NCBI GenBank assembly: GCA_010094025.1
Contig: ML991825.1
Location: forward strand, 150,258 to 214,257
Source of the DNA: Viridothelium virens
Taxonomy: Eukaryota > Ascomycota > Dothideomycetes > Trypetheliales > Trypetheliaceae
Reading direction: 5' to 3'
Length of the DNA stretch: 64,000 nucleotides
Shown here: one piece after another, positions 34,401 through 39,625 of the stretch
Position numbering within the stretch: the stretch's first letter is position 1
Layout of the letters: every line of letters begins with the position of its first letter
Program-made: the position numbers and the translations under genes
Notes under the pieces: model-generated
What the model was told of the DNA's origin: nothing
The model's input: the letters and a program-made list of their open reading frames with translations, nothing else
Database searches by the model: none

Positions 34401-35676
34401 GGTCCCTAGTCTTGTAAAGTCTGCCTCGCCTACCAGCGAACTTACTGCTGCCGGTCAATAGCCAAGGAGGATCGTGGATAAATGCTGTGGATGTCTGTTC
34501 TGGATTGGATAAGTAACCTTGGCCAACAAGTGGCCCTTCTAGATACAGCTCCCCTACAGCTCCCCTCGAAACGAGTTTGTCGGTATCGTGTGGATGAACG
34601 ATCCAGGTACCAAAGCCAACTCCTACACCGATATCCGGGCGCTCGTCTTTTGTAGAAGGAAGTAGTGAGAAAGCACATTTAAAAGTGCATTCAGTCGGTC
34701 CATAAGTATTCAGAAGCCTCACATGCCTAGCCCAGATCAAGTTTTCGCGGTAAGGCATTTCACCGCTCAGGAGCACTGTGCGAAGAGTGGACGGGATCGG
34801 ACTGATAGTCCGTAGAACTGTTGGGGTGACGTTGATCAAGGACGCGTTGAATACCTGTATTGTTGAAGAAAGATCGTTCATCATGTCTTGTTCTGATGCG
34901 ATACAGATACAGCCACCGGCGCATATGGTGTGCAAGAAGTTACTCCACGCTACGTCAAAGGAGTATGGTGCAAAGTCCAAGACGCGCGACTCGCAGCAAA
35001 AGCCGAGCTTCTTTCCTTGGTATTCAACAGCGCTCCTTACATTGGCATGGCTGATGCAGGCTCCTTTGGGCAGGCCCGTGGTGCCAGATGTGAAGGAAAT
35101 ATAAGCCGTGTCTAAAGGCGAGACCACAGGGAGTCGGGATGAGTGCTCTGGGAGATGAAGCAATGTTTCGTCAAGTTTGAATACTGGCACGTCCGCCAGA
35201 AGCGAAGCCCTCTCGTAATTAGCGGTGGATGAGATGATTACTCCCGGCTGCGCCTGCTGAACAACGGATCGTAGCCTAGCATCTGGTTGAGCAGGATCGA
35301 GGGCAATGGCAGCACATCCTGACTTTATGACGCCTAGCATTGCAACAGGAGTCCATCTCGTCTTCTCAAAACAGATGGGGACGTTCGACTTCGGAGTAAT
35401 GCCCAGATCAATAAGTTGCTGAGCGACCCGATTCGCTAGAGCATCTAGCTCAAGATAGGTCAATTGGCCATCCCAGGCATCTACTGCCAGCGCTGAAGGC
35501 TGAATTCCAGCTATCTCTGCGATCAAGCTGTGGACACAACCATGGACTGGGTCCGGTACAGAAGAATTCCAGTTCCATATTAGGTCGAGATCCTCCTGAC
35601 TAGCATTGACAGAGACGGTGGGCTCCTCTGAAGAGAATTCGGCTGTATTAGCTAGGAGGTCATTGAGTAGGTGCAT
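19414..35676 (-). CDS. Five-module nonribosomal peptide synthetase, A-T-(C-A-T)4-CT
   Basis: One intronless frame of 5420 aa. Domain order with rough residues: A1 45-560, T1 570-640, C1 690-1120, A2 1150-1650, T2 1660-1725, C2 1765-2190, A3 2225-2715, T3 2725-2790, C3 2835-3270, A4 3305-3800, T4 3810-3880, C4 3930-4360, A5 4395-4895, T5 4905-4970, terminal C (CT) 5015-5420. Phosphopantetheine serines are at 608, 1695, 2760, 3849 and 4940. Internal C domains carry intact HHxxxDG (HHAIHDG, HHCIYDG, HHSIYDG, HHAIYDG). CT carries SHAQFDG, the fungal cyclising type. All A domains keep the Asp235 equivalent and the A10 lysine. There is no starter C, E, MT, TE or R domain. Expected product: a pentapeptide released by macrocyclisation. 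T3 reads LRLGDS, lacking one glycine of LGGDS; T5 reads GGES. Neighbouring tailoring genes support a biosynthetic cluster. Confidence 0.97.
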   Translation of the reverse strand: MHLLNDLLANTAEFSSEEPTVSVNASQEDLDLIWNWNSSVPDPVHGCVHSLIAEIAGIQPSALAVDAWDGQLTYLELDALANRVAQQLIDLGITPKSNVPICFEKTRWTPVAMLGVIKSGCAAIALDPAQPDARLRSVVQQAQPGVIISSTANYERASLLADVPVFKLDETLLHLPEHSSRLPVVSPLDTAYISFTSGTTGLPKGACISHANVRSAVEYQGKKLGFCCESRVLDFAPYSFDVAWSNFLHTICAGGCICIASEQDMMNDLSSTIQVFNASLINVTPTVLRTISPIPSTLRTVLLSGEMPYRENLIWARHVRLLNTYGPTECTFKCAFSLLPSTKDERPDIGVGVGFGTWIVHPHDTDKLVSRGAVGELYLEGPLVGQGYLSNPEQTSTAFIHDPPWLLTGSSKFAGRRGRLYKTRDLVKYKTDGKLLFIGRKDASQLKIRGQRVEIGDVEYHARACLDDELPIIADVVHPAGNGSPSLVLFVNVKEHERERAKPLIDGLSQKLSKVLPSFMVPSFYLPVEEIPLAATGKVDRRRLREIGNGLSREDLNSLQSSIMTSAEYRKPSNEIEHHLRQLWARVLDLSPARISTTDSFFRLGGDSVAAVCLVAAAREKSLMLTAADIFRTPQLSDLANITRAQAKSQHDEAPAPFSLLNGKKEKLAVCQEAARLCGVEITEIEDVYPCTPLQQGMLAMTSRRAGDYISKVVFRLPHELDVGKFQKAWEATVKQISILRTRIIELSRNGLVNVVLSSPVTLHAHFPDGASLSQRGGMGLGTPLCRAGLLNGDRRLFYLEMHHAIHDGWCTMLILDTIAQAYRAEQTTFWPLVSFQSFIRYSMAIDVPKATEFWERQLSGLRATVFPSPSSNGGINMDFYHPISGLQWPSTNITASSIIRSATAMLLALYTNSDDVKFGTTISGRQASVTGIERMAGPTIATVPVRIKFGWDQTVEDLHEQIQSQALEMTDFEQFGLQRIQHITQDTQEASQFQLLLVVQPAVQGSSQQQGGLFSRRCTDSGDDLILEQTKSMGMFNSYAMMIICELEESGLKLRINFDSGAIQDIQVRRIAHQLELLLRQFCTEEGRNMKLCHVSALSEQDLVEISEWNRHIPRPTLNPVIDWIDTKSLAQPDVLAVSAWDMKITYYQLGRLSTSLAAKMRDKGVGTGSIIPLVFEKSAWMTVSILAILKAGATALPMSVSASIHRAHKVLHALGPKLVITSSIPESSAFYGFVPVFHISELVEPDRVDGTEKTRLAQPVSADPAIIIFTSGSTGTPKSISWSHASLSSNVHAAVSAFKITTGSRVFQFSAYDFDVSSLEALATLVAGGCLCVPSEDHRSDHLAEAIHEMQANWICLTPSVANTILPKDVPSLKTLVFTGEKLLQDPATRWTSTLHHLYNWYGPAEASCATVCTVEDETWKPGMIGRSIYGSSWLVDPKDHNFLAPIGTIAELCIEGPILANGYIGGDSQTSPENPFIFPRWLHHGRDVISGRNRPIYKTGDLVKYDSKGSIIFIGRSDDFQRKLRGQRVELSEIEHQVQCFLSKTTDTTIVAEIFRPQKSENEVLTLFVSPPAVLAGSAKELDHFMKRIFPVDDLERSLSDVLPPYMIPKLYIPILKIPTGYTGKIDRQRLRQIGSSLTLDQLAKIQPSRRELRKPSTYMEKVLQNLWAEIIGIERDTIHAGDNFLRLGGDSISAMRLVASAYAQGLSLTVAQVFQTPQLDKLAEVVKQDVNSPQQGVPPFTLLDLNIAHTEARLYAAEVCQVPHSHVIDMYPCTALQEGLLAMTVRRPGQYVSRSVLELQTGVDPERLEKAWRATTEKLTILRTRIIDYPGRGLFQVILVNVSWRTGDNVDAYLKEDEREEMGLGTDLCRAAIIDNRFILTIHHCIYDGSLLRMMLDELESKYLEQGGMNVTPFQNFIQYSTNVDPEAASKFWKQQIPNLEFRQFPVVPSPTYDPQANEDLSHGISLDWPSSGMTPSTIIRSTWAVLSAQYTDSGDVIFGATVSGRQADMKGIEDCVGPTISTVPVAVSIDWDETIRNFQKRIQHQSVSMMSYEHYGLSNIQRAIGDPGSGLFQTLLVVQPVAQGKSLQEDSLLFKARSFSSNIDTRGTDPFNTYALMLICELKTSGLQLHISFDNRLVQSGQIQRIAHQFETVLHQMCIADAESRKLGDICTASDIDLSFFWSENAEPYRAPQMCAHDQVASAARKTPESIAVDAWDGKFSYREVDELSDIFCQNLISLGVTRGSIIALCLEKSKWTPIAQLAVLKAGGVCLLQSVHMPERRMSSIFSSVGPHLAVASEMRSKIVTKYIRCFTISRLMERPIEDSIRTSLPEMSINDPAAILVSSGSTGEPKRILWTHRTLAANMNAHKEVAALSTSSRTFQFTSHDFDACTIETMSTLANSACLCIPSESERFDGVTAAINRFDCNLACLTPSTAKLLSPQEVPSLSTLFLGGENLVQEEVDRWRGRSRILNWYGPCECSAAAFCAADEEGWHNGMIGRSNSSPSTFCWLVNPKNHNKLVPFGAIGEIALEGPACAEKYQGNPELSNRSFCKDPDFLLCGRREGSPGRHGQIYRTGDLARYDSSGRLIFLGRKDALFKVRGQLVAPEEVEFHVRRLSRRANIDVVAELIVPKDGNNACLVAFISFAEAETASQDEFESLTAGMNEGLKASLPAFAIPSYYIPVASIPMTSTGKKDRIRLREIGASFQPQQQGTDGKREPATTAERTLRELWSCILRVDAEKISTSDSFLRLGDSIQAMRLVGAARQQGLSLKVADIFQFPKLKNMAKLLRNQDEVDEESSKSFLLLNPKVNVDQARQHAASLCNVEKDTIEDLYPCTPLQEGLLALTGMRKDDYVGHNMLKLASTVDVRRLKEAWEKVVSVIPILRTRIIDLPAQGLVQAVIRHISCWMEAESIEDYLSKQEELPMVLGSPLMRCGLFLDPESGPGGERSHVFALTLHHSIYDGLTTPIIFEVLERYYNGETPLRLFPFRSFIEYVSSQHWDAEGEFWKAQFDGLETTQFPALPSSSFKPKADSSYTHMVDGITWRTDDSTPSTVVRGAWAILCSRYTNLSDTVFGTIVSGRKAPTVGIERIAGPTISALPIRVNIDNGRNIVQFLQALQDQATKMISYEQTGLSKISRCSEEAKTACQFQTMLVVQPEQPDMMDSGLFVSEVGPSKRHKEEHRFHAFNTYALLAVCTVQAGQLKLELSFDSKVIGQATIQKLVQHFEQLLRNLCSRDLDTVCLRDVSMMTHQDLDQVWKWNARLPKSIEVCAHDMITNIAQAHPDAVAISAWDGELTYSQLDELSSAIAHRLIGYGVDRNMIVPLCFEKSLWMPVAFLSVMKAGGAGLFLDPTLPISRLEATLDQVEPRIILSSPSNKRLSSRLVANVLLLGAETDLLRSCNAAVTDKREDPLPNVGSADLLFAIFTSGSTGSPKGCLLQHRNFSSAVSHQRDVLQLDRSSRMYDFSSYAFDAAHWSALHVLCAGGTLCIPSEEERKNNLTDSIRRFRTTSIFLTPATARLIDPTRIPTLQSVYLGGEEVKTDDLAPWVSSANVAVVYGPTECSAMATYWSVPSTLPRQLSIGTGVGVLTWVIDPLSNTRLCPIGTIGELCLEGPLVGAGYLHDEEKTESAFLENPTWLMEGSPDGALPGRGGRVYRTGDLVKYNPADGTLLFLGRKDRQTKLRGQRVELSEVEHHVQQCLGRTHSVPTMIADIVVPKATEKDTLVVFIQHESQSTTQLDELVNHLQIALPERLPLSMVPSAYIPIEAVPLTASGKIDRRHLRQIGADLTIEQLAGATEAAAEVPVSTDAEHCLRQLWAVVLGLPIETIGANSGFLRLGGDSIAAMRLAALARSQSIDLTVQHILRSPRLSEMAKAITSRSRPSDTLVEEETVEPFSLLRMANMKDKSIAHISRLCGTQASDIEDAFPCTDVQKSLLSVTAKRPGDYIARLLLELRDDLDIDRLKQAWEDVSRSTAPILRSRIVDIPIEGLIQVQLGEQLEWQTSPSLQAYLEYDQRRPMGLSSRLTRLAIVEQSETGRRYCVLTQHHAIYDGHSLDLLLEEVSNSYMGEINKYPVAPFQAFLKHTVRTDKENAREFWRHQFSDSEAVPFPMLPYQDYQPKADSTVKRNINDMRWPDRDVTASTVIRTAWSILSACYTDSKDLVFGALVTGRQAPIAGIERMIAPLISALPVRVKFNPKMTVNDLLENLQKQSIDMIPYEHTVLLDACRTDTNTKTSGHFNTLLVVQPAGDGAHVNHSGGPFRTHSELKVSTDGLDTFNPHAVMIMCQLRHTSDLSIEISFDSKVVDVVQMERIASQFEQVLRQVCTSSTHLVEDIETVSTQDITELWGWNSSVPRPNQACVHDSIRDTVLQQPQAPAICSWDGNLSYAELDDLSDRLASQLATLGAGPGTVIPLCFEKSLWMPVAALATMKSGAACLAMDSTQPEARLRSIVKQVNPRLIISSVANETLATRISNSYVVVADKTTLPLQPCQSPIKIQLPKVSPLDILYIVFTSGSTGTPKGVVTTHENFSSAAMHQAKALHVKRGTRVFDFVSYNFDVSWSNTLNTLICGGCLCIPSEWERKNDIPSSLNRMNADYVYFTPSVARSLDPSAMPGIRTLAMGGEPIQSAEVARWAQAETIIGIYGPAECAQALSIVPLGPRTPNNHVGHSFGALTWLVQPDRPNHLAAIGAIGELLIEGPTVSQGYFDDEAKTAAAFMHDPPWLTRGLEGHPGRHGRLYKTGDLLKYNTDGSLQFIGRKDTLIKLRGQRIELEEVEHHVRASLRESSYCDGVAAEIIMPQNSEHPILAVFLSLARNGNRSNSDIRSRLGRLVEDLEESLSEHLPQYMVPGAYIPIDKIPMTTTNKTDRRALRELGGSKTLERLAELQPRGKERRAPSTMMEKRLQILWSAVLGIEASSISADSSFLRIGGESIAAMRLVAAARDQQLLLTVADIFKAPRLSQLAQLVTEVTGEKESSQALPPFSLLKVSDVEIFLQESVQPFLDQDVGSIKNVFPTTDFQERAILDALQDPPNRFPHWILDLSSDIDFARLKRACEELVKYFDILHTVFIPADYGFLQVLIADFKPTFDLFEVDDGTASSFTNTICEEDLKRDRKLGHSFIRFMAIKHHSGKHRLIFRLSHAQFDGFSFGLVLKSLSSIYSEESLPIPPAFGEVIAFNETKKNDSMQYWASRLNGCPFPESSTGDPTGQAYNTGDRLTMKETIEMPSVRWFDGVSPATVFHAACALALSQQFQRDEVVFGRLVTGRSMLPTRLQKVVGPCLTEVPVRLRIEAGDSMSDIAMQLQPQFIQDSVHEAMGMVEIIKSCTEWPKEVQDFGWRTAYQQEEDTEFTFAGWQSNVSVYERDLLPRNRPEIYATPRSGKLELEFEGNRKLIDEGTVREFLLRLRTILCEH

Positions 35677-36458
35677 CTTACTCTGAGAGGCGGGGCGTTA
35701 CTCACGGCGAACGTCTGGCTAGAAATGGACTGCGAAACATGCGGAAGATTTTTCAAGGCGGACAGGGGTATTGCAGCTGCACCCGTATTTCTTCGCTTAC
35801 ACCGGAGGGTGGGAGAGCGTTCCTGACATGAACCAGCGGATCCATCGCGTGTTCATAGAGACCGCTAGGATGTAGGGCGGCGTGGGCGGCTTGGCGGTGG
35901 CTGGTGCTGGAGAACGAAGCAGACGGAGACACGGTGAGACGGTGAGACGGTGCTGGTGCTCATCTCCTGCTTAGTCATTGAAGTCGGAAGATTGGGCGCG
36001 GGATCGTTGCGTCAGCGCCCCGATACTCTACTGTACTGTCTCACCAGCCAATTGCTGCGTCCTCTGCATCAACCTTAGCAAAACGAACATATTTCTCTTA
36101 CATCCATACACCATGCAACTCAGGTAGCATTCATCTCGCCCGCGTTATCCGCACTATCCAAGGTTTCACTATCTATGGCTTTACCTGCGGTATCAGTGGT
36201 TTATTGATCATCGAAAGGCAATTCTCTGAATGGATGAAGGAACTCAAGGTTGGGTGAATTACCTTGAGCACTGACCTGCAAGTTATCCTGGTCTAGGTCT
36301 GTGTCAATGATCCATCTCCGTCGCAAGTCTTGCAAACCACATCGTTCTTTAGTCGTCGAACTCTATCTAGCTCATGTGAAGGATTGATAGAACCTCATTT
36401 TCTGATCAGACCTTGTCGACTGCAAAGATATAGTTCGAACACATTGGTCCGATATCCC
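35677..36458. promoter_or_regulatory. Divergent promoter region, NRPS / ankyrin gene
   Basis: About 780 bp between head-to-head starts. It includes a short GC-rich tandem repeat (CGGTGAGA units at 35932-35952) about 260 bp upstream of the NRPS ATG. The ankyrin frame is open from 36330, but its likely ATG is at 36459, so 36330-36458 is probably 5' UTR. No other recognisable element. Confidence 0.35.
35924..35955. repeat. Short tandem repeat, unit CGGTGAGA, about 2.6 copies
   Basis: Direct reading shows GGAGACACGGTGAGACGGTG followed by another AGACGGTG. Each unit carries a CGG triplet spaced 8 bp apart. It lies about 260 bp upstream of the NRPS start. It could be a binding site array or simple slippage; nothing in sequence decides. 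Confidence 0.4.
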
Positions 36459-38990
36459 ATGGATCCGGTGACTGCGATCGGCTTGGCAACCAACGTTGCT
36501 CAACTAGTGGAAATCTCGTGGAAAATCGTGTCAAAGAGCCATGAAATCTATAGACACGGCGCTCTGCCAGAGCATCGGGAAACTAAAGCGGTGACCACAG
36601 ACCTGCAAAATGTGAATAATAAGCTACTCGAATTTTGGTACAGAGCTGAAAAGGATAAAACCACGACTGACGACGATGAGTCTCTCCGTCGGCTATGCGA
36701 GTCTTCAAATCAGATCGCGAACGTGCTGATCAAACGACTCAGAACTCTTGAGCCTGGTGATGAGTACCGTAGCTGGAAGAGCCTACGGCAGGCACTCAAG
36801 TCAGTGTGGCTTAAAAGCGAGATTGACGAAACCGCCGCCCGATTGCAGGCTTATCGTACACAGTTGAACACGCGCATCTTAATGTCATTGAATGACAAGA
36901 TCGACCGCCTTGATGGAAATTCCAAGGGCATCATGACCAACCTCGCCGAGAATCGAGCTCTTCTAAACGTCAATCAAGAGATTCACACCCAATACCTCAC
37001 AAAGTTAATCACCGCTCAACGTGATAAGACACGGGGCATACTTGCTGATCTGGCCAAGGTCAACCGAGCTCCCAGGTCTTTAGTACCTCACCCAATGGAG
37101 GCGATTTCGCAGCCTAAGGACTATGACCCGCGCCTTGTAGTACTTGAGGCGGCGAGTGAGCGGAATATTGCGACGCTACGGCGCGCTTTGCGGGAAGATC
37201 CCTCAGCTATCTTTGCTTCCACTGATTCTGGTCAGACCGCACTTCACTTTGCAGCCAGTGTCGGCGATGCGGACTTGGTAGCGTATCTGATCCGCAACGG
37301 TGCAAGAATCAATCCTGATGATGACGAGGGCAGGATCCCTCTCCATTGCGGTGTGGAATCCGGATCAGATACCGTTGTACGGGCGTTAATTGCAAAAGGG
37401 GCCGACGTGTCGGCCAAAGACGCTCAAGGGCACACTCCTCGGGATCTATGCAGTCCTTCGACTCTTCTGGAGTGGACCGTCACTCATGGTGCTCATATCG
37501 AAACAAAGGATAATGAAGGATGCTCGGCGCTCTTTCACTTCACCGAGCAAGGCGATGTCGAAGCTGTCTGCACGCTGCTAGACCAGGATGCTGATAAGGA
37601 AACCATTGGCAGATTGAATCGAACCCCGCTATTAGAAGCAGCCAGACAAGGTCACGTAGAGATCGCCCAGCTCCTCCTCGCACGAGGCGCAGATGTGCAT
37701 CAAGTTGACCACATCAACGAAACCGCGCTAGTGATCGCTGGCTGGCAGGGTCACACGCGAGTGGGCGAGCTACTCCTCGACCATGGTGCTGACATCGAGG
37801 CAACTACCATACACGGCGATACAGCTCTAGCTGGATGCTGCAACAATGGCCACGTCGGGATGGGGCTAATGCTCCTACGACGCGGGGCTCAGATAGAGCG
37901 ACACAACTTGGCCGGTTATGCTCCACTCCATCAGGCCGCCAAGCATGGTCACCCGTCCCTAGTCGAAGACATTCTTGATCGGGGTGGCAATGTAAACGTC
38001 CTCAATAGCCGCATCCATTGGACACCACTGGCTGAAGCATGCGAGCACGGATATGTCAGCGTTGTTGAGTTGCTGCTTGCCCGTGGCGCTGCGACTGGGA
38101 CACGAACTGGAGAAGACGGCAAAACCGCTCTCATGCGGGCGGCTGAGAGGGGCTATATACGGGTCATACAATGCTTAATGGATCATGACGACGCATTCAA
38201 CATTGAGGACTCAGACCAGGAAGGGAGAACAGCTCTTTTCTGGGCAGTTATTGCCAATCGCATCGACACCGTCCAGGAATTACTCCATTTGGGTGCAAAT
38301 ATCGAGGTTCAGGATCTTTGGCGTGCGACATCGCTCTGTCGGGCCTGCCAATATGCTCATTATGAGATTGCTGAGCTCCTCGTCCATGCAGGTGCTAACG
38401 TGAATGCCTTCAATTCGCATGCGTGGCATCCGCTACATGAAGTCAGCGCGCGTGGCAATGCCACAATGGCTAAGCTCTTATTGGATTGTGGTGCAGATCC
38501 CAATTGCCGCAATGATCGACTTTATACACCTCTGAACCTCGCGGCACAAGGACGCCACCCAGCTGTTGTGCGTGTTCTCCTAGAAAGTGATCGTACTGAA
38601 GTCAATGCCGCAAACAAGGATGGTTGGACTGCATTAGCAGAGGCTGGCCATCATCGGCAAACTGAAATAACGCGCCATCTGCTTGAACACGGTGCTGACG
38701 CTAATTCTCGTGACTCCCACGACTACACGCCCCTCTTGCGGGCCGCTCAAAGCGGCCACCTCCCAGCTGTCATACTTCTTCTGGATCAAGGGAAGGCCAC
38801 CGTTGATGTTGTGAATACAGATGGATGGACAGCGCTCGCAGAAGCCAGCTGGCATGGCCATTCCGATATGGTGAAAGCGTTGCTTGCCAGGGGAGCAAGC
38901 CAGGACATACGCAACAACAAGCGCCAGTCACCTCGAGACCTTGCTCAAATAAAACGCCACTCACAAGTCATTACTCTACTGGATGGTTAG
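36459..38990 (+). CDS. Ankyrin-repeat protein with STAND-type N-terminal domain
   Basis: An intronless gene of 843 aa from the ATG at 36459 (MDPVTAIGLATNVAQ). Residues 1-200 match in style the fungal N-terminal domain of STAND proteins (start MDPxxAxGLAxNxxQ, then a helical bundle with a conserved-looking WKSLRQALKSVW segment). From about residue 220 to the end there are roughly 16-18 ankyrin repeats, recognisable by TALHFAASVGD, TPLLEAARQGH, TALMRAAERGY and TPLLRAAQSGH with A/G-rich hairpins. No NACHT or NB-ARC domain lies between the two parts, unlike full NLR receptors. It is probably a soluble scaffold that binds other proteins. It shares a promoter region with the NRPS, but a functional link is not shown. 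Confidence 0.9.
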   Translation: MDPVTAIGLATNVAQLVEISWKIVSKSHEIYRHGALPEHRETKAVTTDLQNVNNKLLEFWYRAEKDKTTTDDDESLRRLCESSNQIANVLIKRLRTLEPGDEYRSWKSLRQALKSVWLKSEIDETAARLQAYRTQLNTRILMSLNDKIDRLDGNSKGIMTNLAENRALLNVNQEIHTQYLTKLITAQRDKTRGILADLAKVNRAPRSLVPHPMEAISQPKDYDPRLVVLEAASERNIATLRRALREDPSAIFASTDSGQTALHFAASVGDADLVAYLIRNGARINPDDDEGRIPLHCGVESGSDTVVRALIAKGADVSAKDAQGHTPRDLCSPSTLLEWTVTHGAHIETKDNEGCSALFHFTEQGDVEAVCTLLDQDADKETIGRLNRTPLLEAARQGHVEIAQLLLARGADVHQVDHINETALVIAGWQGHTRVGELLLDHGADIEATTIHGDTALAGCCNNGHVGMGLMLLRRGAQIERHNLAGYAPLHQAAKHGHPSLVEDILDRGGNVNVLNSRIHWTPLAEACEHGYVSVVELLLARGAATGTRTGEDGKTALMRAAERGYIRVIQCLMDHDDAFNIEDSDQEGRTALFWAVIANRIDTVQELLHLGANIEVQDLWRATSLCRACQYAHYEIAELLVHAGANVNAFNSHAWHPLHEVSARGNATMAKLLLDCGADPNCRNDRLYTPLNLAAQGRHPAVVRVLLESDRTEVNAANKDGWTALAEAGHHRQTEITRHLLEHGADANSRDSHDYTPLLRAAQSGHLPAVILLLDQGKATVDVVNTDGWTALAEASWHGHSDMVKALLARGASQDIRNNKRQSPRDLAQIKRHSQVITLLDG

Positions 38991-39625
38991 AAAGATATTT
39001 CTCGTGCGTATAGGAATCAGTCTCCGTTAGTCTCGCCATGGAAGAAAAGATTTCATGGGTTCTTGAGGTGCATTCGCCTGAGAACTGCAGTCACTCGAGT
39101 TACTACTATACCATCATCAGCATAACGCGGGTTCCCGTACGCAAGGTACAGTACAGCGAGATCTTGTAACTAAGATCTCGATTAGCGGGACGTCTTGTAA
39201 GAATTACCTTTGTCCTCATGCCTTGACCCTTCATAGATGCAGCCGACCTTTCAGAGAAGCCCCCGCCCCAAGACGAACCGGCTACACTTGCAAATGAAAG
39301 ACCGCTCCCGAGCCTATTGAACGATCTAGTCTTTCCTACAAGTCACGGGGTTTTCCTCTGAAGCACTAAATGAAGACTCAAGGACAAAACGTCTTGTCTT
39401 TTTCGGGGGGGAAGACGTGCTTTTGCATTTTCACAACGAAAATATCGAAGATATATGAATTTGAAGATCAACATATGACGTTGCAGATCAACCACCTCCT
39501 CAAGATTGAGACACGCGCTGGATTCTTCAACATGATATGCCAAGAATGTCAAATTCAAGAACCAGAAGAATGAGCATTGTGCAGTGGAATCGAGGCAACG
39601 GTTGGTTTCAAAAGCAGAGAGTCTT
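38991..39625. other. Intergenic region between convergent genes
   Basis: About 630 bp between the ankyrin gene (+) and the peroxidase gene (-), so both 3' ends face it. It holds only short overlapping frames on both strands with no domain. No repeat or RNA gene recognised. Confidence 0.35.
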
